Assembly (NCBI GenBank): GCA_022560715.1
Contig: JADFSQ010000046.1
Coordinates: forward strand, 1 to 9,220
Source: Bacteroidota bacterium
GTDB lineage: Bacteria > Bacteroidota > Bacteroidia > Flavobacteriales > Flavobacteriaceae
Reading direction: 5' to 3'
Length of the DNA stretch: 9,220 nucleotides
Under the pieces are notes generated by a model. The model worked only from the letters and a program-made list of their open reading frames with translations. It ran no database searches and was not told the origin of the DNA. The translations under genes were made by a program, and so were the position numbers. Below are positions 4,625 to 9,220 of this stretch, one piece after another (the stretch's first letter is position 1; each line of letters begins with the position of its first letter).

Positions 4625-7078
4625 AACTATTTCGTTGACGTCATACTTCCAATACCTATCGAACGCCTTTTTACCTATAGTATTACGAGAGCGGAATCCG
4701 ATTATATAAAATCTGGAATGCGTGTTGCTGTGCCTTTTGGTAAGAGTAAGATTTATACTGCAATAGTACATAATACACATCAAAATTCGCCAGATGTTTA
4801 TGAAGCAAAGTCTATTCATCAAATTTTAGACGAGTTTCCTATAGTAACCGAATATCAAATTAAATTATGGTCATGGATTTCCAACTATTATATGTGTACA
4901 ATGGGAGATGTCTTGCGAGCAGCATTGCCAAGTGCATTTTTGTTAGAGAGTGAAACCATAATTAGTTTAAACAATTCTACCACAATTAACGATTCACAGT
5001 TAAAAGATGATGAGTTTTTAGTGTATGAAGCACTGCAATATCAGTCTGCTTTAAAAGTAAATGAGATTAGTAACATACTCGATAAAAATAATATCCTTCC
5101 TGTTTTAAAGCGTTTATTAGAAAAAGATGCAATTAGAGTTGAAGAAGAAATATATGAAAAATACAAGCCAAAATTGGTTAGATATGTAAAGTTGAATGTT
5201 AACTATTCTTCAGATGATGCATTGCAACAATTATTAGAAAATTTAACTCGAGCACCAAAACAAAGTGCTGTGGTTATGGCATTATTTTCTTTAACGGCAA
5301 ATGCTACCAAGCCCATAAAAATTTCAGAACTAAAAGAAAAAAGCAATGCGTCTTCAACTCAAATTAAAGCACTTATTGATAAACAAATTCTTGAAGAATA
5401 TTTTATTAAAACCGATAGGATTAAATACTCTGGAGAAAAAAATAATACAATTAAACCTTTAAATAAGTATCAAGAAAAAACTTTAGATAAAGTAATTCAA
5501 TCATTTGAAAAACAAAGTGTTACTCTATTACATGGTGTGACATCTTCTGGCAAAACGGAACTTTATGTAACCCTAATTAAAGATGTTATAGCATCTGGAA
5601 AACAAGTATTGTATCTGGTTCCGGAAATTGCTTTAACAACACAATTGGTAAATCGTTTGCAAGATTATTTCGGCAAACAAGTTTCAGTCTATCATTCTAA
5701 ATATTCGTTAAATGAGCGTGTTGAGGTATGGAATAATGTGTTGAAAAATTCAGATAAAGCAAAAATAATTATAGGTGCCCGTTCTTCAGTATTGTTGCCT
5801 TTTAACAAATTAGGATTAATTATTGTCGATGAAGAACATGAGCAATCTTATAAGCAATTTGATCCTGCACCTCGTTATCATGCCAGAGATACAGCAATAG
5901 TTTTAGCGAACTTGTTTAATGCTAAAACCCTTTTAGGTTCGGCGACACCAAGTATAGAAAGTTATTTTAATGCTGTTAAAGAACAAAAATATGGTTTTGC
6001 AGAACTTAACAGGCGCTATAACGATGTTTTGATGCCTGAAATAGAATTAGTTGATATTAAAGATAAACACAAGCGAAAACGTATGAAAGGTCATTTTAGC
6101 GATAGATTAATTGCTGAAATGACAGATGCTTTACAAGAAAAGCAACAGATTATTTTGTTTCAAAATCGTCGAGGCTTTTCTCCAATTGTGGAATGTACTA
6201 CCTGTGGACATTCGCCTCAATGTCCAAATTGCGATGTAAGTTTAACGTTTCATCAATATAAAAACCAATTACGTTGTCATTACTGTGGTTATAATATGAG
6301 TATGTTGCAAAACTGTTTAGCTTGTGGTAGTGTAGATTTAGATAGCAAGGGTTTTGGTACAGAACAAATAGAAGAAGAGGTAAAGCTACTTTTTCCCGAT
6401 TATAAAGTTGGTAGAATGGATTTAGACACCACAAGAGGAAAATACGGTTACGAAAAAATAATTACAGCTTTTGAACAACATGAAATTGATATTTTGGTTG
6501 GGACGCAAATGTTAACTAAAGGCTTAGATTTTAGAAATGTGAAGCTTGTAGGTATTATGAATGCCGATAATTTGCTAAATTTCCCTGATTTTAGAGCACA
6601 TGAGCGTAGTTTTCAGTTAATGCTTCAAGTGGCAGGAAGAGCAGGTAGAACAACCGAGAGAGGTAAGGTTTTAATACAAACCTACAATCCGTATCATAAA
6701 ATTCTTCAGCAAGTATCTAATAACGATTATGTTTCTATGTTTAATGAGCAGTTAGACGAACGTTACAATTATAAATACCCTCCAATTTACAGGTTGATTA
6801 AGATTACATTAAAGCATAGAGATTATAATAAAGTAAATACTGGAGCCGATTGGTTAACGAAATCATTGAAACAGATTTTTAAAACCAATGTTTTGGGGCC
6901 CGAATTTCCGCCAGTATCGAGAATTAGAAATCAATATCATAAAAATATTCTGATAAAAATTCCAAATAATCAGTCATTATCAAAAACAAAAGAAGCTATT
7001 CTTAAAATTAAAAACAGCTTCTTTAGTATAAAAGATTTTCGTTCAATCAGACTAATTCTAAATGTAGATAATTATTAG
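4622..7078 (+). CDS. priA: PriA, primosomal replication-restart helicase
   Basis: PriA is a 3'-to-5' superfamily 2 helicase that recognises abandoned forks and D-loops and starts replisome reloading. The protein has 818 residues. The N-terminal 3'-DNA-binding domain starts at once with YFVDVILPIPIERLFTYSI. The helicase core has Walker A GVTSSGKT (305-312), Walker B DEEH (403-406), the GSATPS motif and QVAGRAGR (669-676). Between the helicase lobes, eight cysteines bind two zinc ions: C525, C528, C534, C537, C552, C555, C565, C568. A GTEQIEEEV stretch follows. The C-terminal domain is complete. The start is TTG at 4622: an in-frame TAA sits at 4616-4618, and any later start would cut into the conserved N-terminus. 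Only weak promoter-like boxes precede it. It is convergent with the LytTR gene. Confidence 0.96.
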   Translation: MNYFVDVILPIPIERLFTYSITRAESDYIKSGMRVAVPFGKSKIYTAIVHNTHQNSPDVYEAKSIHQILDEFPIVTEYQIKLWSWISNYYMCTMGDVLRAALPSAFLLESETIISLNNSTTINDSQLKDDEFLVYEALQYQSALKVNEISNILDKNNILPVLKRLLEKDAIRVEEEIYEKYKPKLVRYVKLNVNYSSDDALQQLLENLTRAPKQSAVVMALFSLTANATKPIKISELKEKSNASSTQIKALIDKQILEEYFIKTDRIKYSGEKNNTIKPLNKYQEKTLDKVIQSFEKQSVTLLHGVTSSGKTELYVTLIKDVIASGKQVLYLVPEIALTTQLVNRLQDYFGKQVSVYHSKYSLNERVEVWNNVLKNSDKAKIIIGARSSVLLPFNKLGLIIVDEEHEQSYKQFDPAPRYHARDTAIVLANLFNAKTLLGSATPSIESYFNAVKEQKYGFAELNRRYNDVLMPEIELVDIKDKHKRKRMKGHFSDRLIAEMTDALQEKQQIILFQNRRGFSPIVECTTCGHSPQCPNCDVSLTFHQYKNQLRCHYCGYNMSMLQNCLACGSVDLDSKGFGTEQIEEEVKLLFPDYKVGRMDLDTTRGKYGYEKIITAFEQHEIDILVGTQMLTKGLDFRNVKLVGIMNADNLLNFPDFRAHERSFQLMLQVAGRAGRTTERGKVLIQTYNPYHKILQQVSNNDYVSMFNEQLDERYNYKYPPIYRLIKITLKHRDYNKVNTGADWLTKSLKQIFKTNVLGPEFPPVSRIRNQYHKNILIKIPNNQSLSKTKEAILKIKNSFFSIKDFRSIRLILNVDNY

Positions 7079-7129
7079 TGAAACTCAATTTACAGAAGTC
7101 TTTTTTGACGAACTGAAAATTGTAAGTTG

Positions 7130-7169
7130 TCCCGATAACTATCGGGATAATTCCGCTGAAAAGCGGAAT
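7130..7169. terminator. Double hairpin between convergent priA and LytTR gene
   Basis: Two perfect 8-bp stems lie in tandem. TCCCGATA (7130-7137) and TATCGGGA (7140-7147) are separated by AC. ATTCCGCT (7150-7157) and AGCGGAAT (7162-7169) enclose a GAAA tetraloop. They fill the 115-bp convergent gap and probably end or stabilise transcripts from both sides. Neither strand has a strong T-run directly after the stems, so intrinsic termination is not certain. Confidence 0.6.
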
Positions 7170-7193
7170 CTTATCAATAGTATTTCTACATCT

Positions 7194-7889
7194 TTAAATA
7201 TTATTTAAAGCATCTACTAATTGAGTCTTTTTATTCCTGCTTAAAGGAATTTCGTAAGCACCTACTTCAACATTTTTACTGTTAAAGCGATCTATTTTAT
7301 CTAAATTCACAATATAAGATTTATGAATTCTTAAAAATTTATCCTCTGGTAATTCGGCTTCAAAAGCTTTCATTGTAGATAATACGACAAGACTATTTTC
7401 TTCGGTTACTAATTTTACATAATCACCAAGAGCTTCAATCCATTTTATATCCTTAATATAAACTTTACGTTTTTTAAGATTACTTTTTACAAAGATGTGA
7501 TCTCCATCGGTTTCATCAAAGTCAAGTGTAAGCTTATGTTGTTCTAAAGCTTTATTGACAGCAATATTAAAGCGTTCTCTGGTAATTGGCTTGTGTAAAT
7601 AATCTGTAGCATCGTAATTAAATGCTTTAAAGGCATATTCTGTTTTACCAGTTACAAAAATAATTTGGGGTTTATTATTTAGTACATCTAGTAATTCGAA
7701 TCCATTTAAAACAGGCATTTCGATATCTAAAAAGATTAAATCTACTTTATGGGTATTTAGTCCGTTTTTAGTTTCCAGAGCACTACTATATTCTGCAATC
7801 AAGTTTAAAGAAGGGTTATTCTCTACTAACTTAACGATAGATAGGCGCTGGATTGCGGAGTCATCTACAACAACACAGTTTAAAGTCAT
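7194..7889 (-). CDS. LytTR-family response regulator
   Basis: This is a 231-residue two-domain transcription regulator of the LytR/AlgR type. The receiver domain (about 1-120) has the acidic pocket Asp9-Asp10, the phospho-acceptor Asp55 in LIFLDIEMPVLNGFELL, the switch Thr80 in IIFVTGKTEYAFKAF, and Lys100 in YLHKPI. The LytTR DNA-binding domain (about 128-230) starts at DHIFVKSNLKKRKVYI, and includes IKWIEALGDYVKLVT, then FLRIHKSYIVNL and the terminal IPLSRNKK segment. All phosphorylation residues are present, so it should be a working receiver. No histidine kinase gene is adjacent, so its partner lies elsewhere and is often a 7TM or LytS-like kinase in Bacteroidota. From memory, a LytTR gene between priA and rpsF is a familiar flavobacterial arrangement. 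Its targets are unknown. Confidence 0.93.
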   Translation of the reverse strand: MTLNCVVVDDSAIQRLSIVKLVENNPSLNLIAEYSSALETKNGLNTHKVDLIFLDIEMPVLNGFELLDVLNNKPQIIFVTGKTEYAFKAFNYDATDYLHKPITRERFNIAVNKALEQHKLTLDFDETDGDHIFVKSNLKKRKVYIKDIKWIEALGDYVKLVTEENSLVVLSTMKAFEAELPEDKFLRIHKSYIVNLDKIDRFNSKNVEVGAYEIPLSRNKKTQLVDALNNI

Positions 7890-7920
7890 AACATTTATAG
7901 TTTTTAGGTTAAGATAACGA

Positions 7921-7952
7921 CAATGATACGATAAATTCGGTTAAAAACCAAA
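7921..7952 (-). promoter_or_regulatory. Weak candidate promoter of the LytTR gene
   Basis: On the minus strand TTTG (7952-7949), a 20-nt spacer and TATCATTG (7928-7921) approximate the Bacteroidota promoter with one mismatch in the -7 box. It ends 31 nt before the ATG at 7889. The 260-bp divergent gap between this gene and rpsF holds no other gene. Confidence 0.25.
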
Positions 7953-8088
7953 AAACATCGACAAAGTGTATATTTTAACATTATTTTAACATTTTAATTC
8001 AGAAAATTAAAATTAGGGCAAGCACATTAAAATCAAATTTTGGTATAAAAAATTTAATATGTCTGCTTTGAAATTAAATTTAAAAACC

Positions 8089-8119
8089 TTGTCAAAGCCA
8101 TTAATAATACCTATTTTTG
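8089..8119 (+). promoter_or_regulatory. rpsF operon promoter
   Basis: TTG at 8089-8091, a 20-nt spacer and TATTTTTG at 8112-8119 form a good Bacteroidota promoter. It ends 30 nt before the rpsF ATG at 8150, so the leader is short. The promoter and leader look intact and native, which makes the break inside the gene more striking. Confidence 0.6.
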
Positions 8120-8130
8120 CACCCATTTTA

Positions 8131-8159
8131 AATAATTAAAACCGATTTTATGAATCATT
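8131..8159 (+). promoter_or_regulatory. Possible weak CCG hairpin over the rpsF start codon
   Basis: AAAA (8138-8141) and TTTT (8146-8149) can pair around CCGA, and the outer arms AATAATT and AATCATT can extend the stem with a mismatch and a bulge. S6:S18 autoregulatory leaders in other bacteria carry an unpaired CCG. The structure here is A/T-only and weak, so this is a speculative parallel. Confidence 0.15.
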
Positions 8160-8749
8160 ACGAAACTGTTTTCATCTTAAATCCCGTTTTATCTGATGTA
8201 CAGATAAAGGAAACAGTAAAGAAATACGAAGATTTTCTTGTTTCTAAAGGTGCAAAGATGATAGCCAAAGAGGATTGGGGTCTGAAAAAATTAGCCTATC
8301 CAATTCAAAACAAAAAAATGTTTTCTGAAATTGATTATACGGGGATTGATATTTCTAAACAATGTATAGATTATTGTAAAAAAAATTCACAGTTTTCTTT
8401 TTTCGCAGGTGATTTTCTTAAAATGAGTTTTGATACGTCTTTTGATCTTGTCTTTTCTCATGATGTAATAACAAATGTTTCTGATATAGATGGTTTTTTA
8501 AGAAAATGTCTGAAGTTAACTAACAAGTATCTTTATGTATGCTCGGATAGAGGATTTCATCCTTATCTGGAAAATCACAAACAAATTTGGTCTGAATCTG
8601 ATTCATGTTATTACAACGATTTATCAGTAAGTCAATTACAAAGGATTATGACTGAAAGTACCATTGAAAAAGATCAGTATGTTATTAGGCCACAGAAAAG
8701 CGGAAGTGATGAAAAAGGTAATGAAACTAAGGTAATAATCGAAGTTTGA
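8150..8749 (+). CDS. Chimeric frame: S6 N-terminal half fused to a truncated SAM methyltransferase
   Basis: This single 199-codon frame has two unrelated halves. Residues 1-56 ([20 protein letters not shown] through [14 protein letters not shown]) are the N-terminal half of ribosomal protein S6, which partners S18 on the 30S platform. Normal S6 would continue with a GFY...FEF-type strand and reach about 110 residues or more; that half is absent. Residues 57-199 are the back part of a class I SAM-dependent methyltransferase. They have YTGIDIS with the ribose-binding acidic Asp67, the GDF loop, [13 protein letters not shown], and a C-terminal [14 protein letters not shown] segment ending in ETKVIIEV. 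The glycine-rich SAM motif I that should precede residue 57 is missing. Neither half should work as joined. rpsR and rplI, which normally follow, are absent. The likeliest cause is an assembly chimera. A real recombination is possible. Confidence 0.85.
   Translation: MNHYETVFILNPVLSDVQIKETVKKYEDFLVSKGAKMIAKEDWGLKKLAYPIQNKKMFSEIDYTGIDISKQCIDYCKKNSQFSFFAGDFLKMSFDTSFDLVFSHDVITNVSDIDGFLRKCLKLTNKYLYVCSDRGFHPYLENHKQIWSESDSCYYNDLSVSQLQRIMTESTIEKDQYVIRPQKSGSDEKGNETKVIIEV
8311..8320. other. Junction point of the rpsF/methyltransferase chimera
   Basis: The switch from S6-like to methyltransferase-like protein falls in a run of seven A (8312-8318) followed by TG, in frame. A homopolymer of this kind could serve as microhomology for a false assembly join or for recombination. 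The exact base cannot be fixed, because both source sequences may carry part of the A-run. Confidence 0.7.
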
Positions 8750-8803
8750 CAGAAACAGAGAAGAAGAAACAAGTAAAGAAATGGATGTGTAGTTGTGATG
8801 CAC

Positions 8804-8974
8804 TTTTTGTAAGTTATGAAAAACTAAATCTGCAACTTGAGACTGTAGCAGTTTTGCCAGAGAATCATAATCTTCATGGGAATAATCTAGGAATTTTTTT
8901 ATGTAAATCTGATAGATTTTCCTTGTGGTCTCCTCCCGTATTGCTTCATTGAATTTCTGGTAAGCAGTGACCAT
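8804..8974 (-). pseudogene. Probable tyrosine-recombinase (integrase) N-terminal remnant
   Basis: A minus-strand frame opens at an ATG at 8974, with an in-frame stop just upstream (8987-8989). Its first ~57 residues read like the SAM-like core-binding domain of a tyrosine recombinase: YQKFNEAIREETTRKIYQIY (5-24), IKKFLDYSHEDYDSLAKLL (25-43), then QVADLVFHNLQK (46-57). Beyond that the frame stays open to 8636 but loses family resemblance, and it runs antisense through the methyltransferase C-terminus. There is no catalytic domain (no R...HxxR...Y), so only a broken piece remains. The pattern resembles integrases of ammonia-oxidising archaea from memory. If so, this is mobile-element debris in an island. 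The short length keeps confidence moderate. Nothing else convincing lies in 8750-9027. Confidence 0.42.
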
Positions 8975-9014
8975 GAGAATGATGGGTCATGAATATAATT
9001 AAAGGGAGTAAATC

Positions 9015-9029
9015 AACGGTTATACCGTT
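9015..9029. other. Small hairpin at the 3' end of the deacetylase-like gene
   Basis: AACGGT (9015-9020) and ACCGTT (9024-9029) pair perfectly around TAT. The hairpin overlaps the stop codon (9028-9030) of the minus-strand gene and could help end its transcript. The stem is only 6 bp, and the following bases on that strand (GATTT) are a poor T-tract. Confidence 0.3.
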
Positions 9030-9220
9030 ATAAATTCTTTAGAACTTTATTTGCTAATTCAATTCCACTGACCATCTTTACATCTTCTTGATTTGAGAGA
9101 AATTCAATTATTTTTTCATACATTCTTCCACCTTTCATTTTCAAAACATTATCATGCCATAAAATAGTCATTACATTAAAGTCTGAATCTAACTGACGAC
9201 AAGAATTCAAAGTTTTTTCT
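9028..9220 (-). CDS. Partial polysaccharide deacetylase-like protein, C-terminus
   Basis: The frame is open from the right window edge to a TAA at 9028-9030, giving about 63 C-terminal residues of a longer gene. The central stretch FNVMTILWHDNVLKMKGGRM, with its Trp-His pair, matches the last conserved strand of NodB-type polysaccharide deacetylases, where the TLLWH-like motif contributes a catalytic-site histidine. After it comes an amphipathic helix (YEKIIEFLSNQEDVKMVSGI) typical of the family's end. These enzymes remove N- or O-acetyl groups from surface glycans. The metal-binding HxxxH and N-terminal Asp motifs would lie beyond the window. The TTG at 9208-9210 is not taken as the start, because the frame continues upstream through Thr, Lys and Glu codons. 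Beside a methyltransferase tail it suggests a surface-polysaccharide locus. Confidence 0.6.
   Translation of the reverse strand, partial: EKTLNSCRQLDSDFNVMTILWHDNVLKMKGGRMYEKIIEFLSNQEDVKMVSGIELANKVLKNL

Noticed and set aside
6198..6434. 78-codon minus-strand frame inside priA
   Set aside because: It is the complement of the zinc-binding cysteine region of PriA, which is clearly the coding strand.
8208..8320. A designed or adaptive S6-methyltransferase fusion protein
   Set aside because: The methyltransferase lacks its SAM-binding motif I and S6 lacks half its fold, so a working bifunctional protein is unlikely.
8746..8952. 68-codon plus-strand frame after the methyltransferase tail (TTG start)
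   Set aside because: It has no recognisable family features and weak composition; the minus strand here reads better as an integrase-like N-terminus.
9028..9210. A complete 60-residue protein starting at the TTG at 9210
   Set aside because: The frame stays open to the window edge, and the sequence matches the C-terminal end of a much longer deacetylase-type protein.

Overview
The window looks like a piece of a low-GC Bacteroidota chromosome, most likely Flavobacteriaceae. Three things point that way. The promoters follow the TTG...TAnnTTTG pattern of the Bacteroidota sigma factor. Shine-Dalgarno sequences are absent. RdgB, RlmH, NadC, PriA, the LytTR regulator and ribosomal protein S6 all read as flavobacterial-type proteins. 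No tRNA, rRNA, CRISPR array or intact insertion sequence was seen.

Left to right, positions 1-8317 are ordinary housekeeping sequence. They hold: a partial unrecognised gene at the left edge (-); rdgB (-), divergent from a YjbR/MmcQ-family gene (+); rlmH (-), convergent with that gene and separated from it by 5 bp; nadC (+), divergent from rlmH; a YihY/BrkB membrane protein gene overlapping a DUF2147 lipocalin-like gene by one base; priA (+), with a TTG start; a LytTR response regulator gene (-), convergent with priA across two strong hairpins; and the promoter and first 56 codons of rpsF. Functionally these are nucleotide-pool cleaning, ribosome modification, NAD synthesis, an envelope pair, replication restart, a DNA-binding regulator and the start of a ribosomal-protein operon. 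They are neighbours rather than one pathway.

At about 8312-8318, a run of seven A, the rpsF reading frame passes without a stop into the back part of a SAM-dependent methyltransferase. The rest of rpsF, rpsR and rplI do not follow. The last ~900 bases hold that methyltransferase tail, a probable N-terminal remnant of a tyrosine recombinase (-), and the C-terminal end of a polysaccharide deacetylase-like gene (-) running off the right edge. These three resemble accessory surface-polysaccharide or island genes. To my eye they resemble proteins of ammonia-oxidising archaea (Thaumarchaeota/Nitrososphaeria) more than flavobacterial ones. The simplest reading is a chimeric join (assembly artefact) between two genomes. 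A real recombination into rpsF cannot be excluded from sequence alone.

The other notable structure is a set of 7-bp-period repeats in three intergenic spaces. The largest, about 11 units of AACTTTT type, runs directly into the priA TTG start codon and contains one variant unit that creates a perfect TAnnTTTG promoter box.
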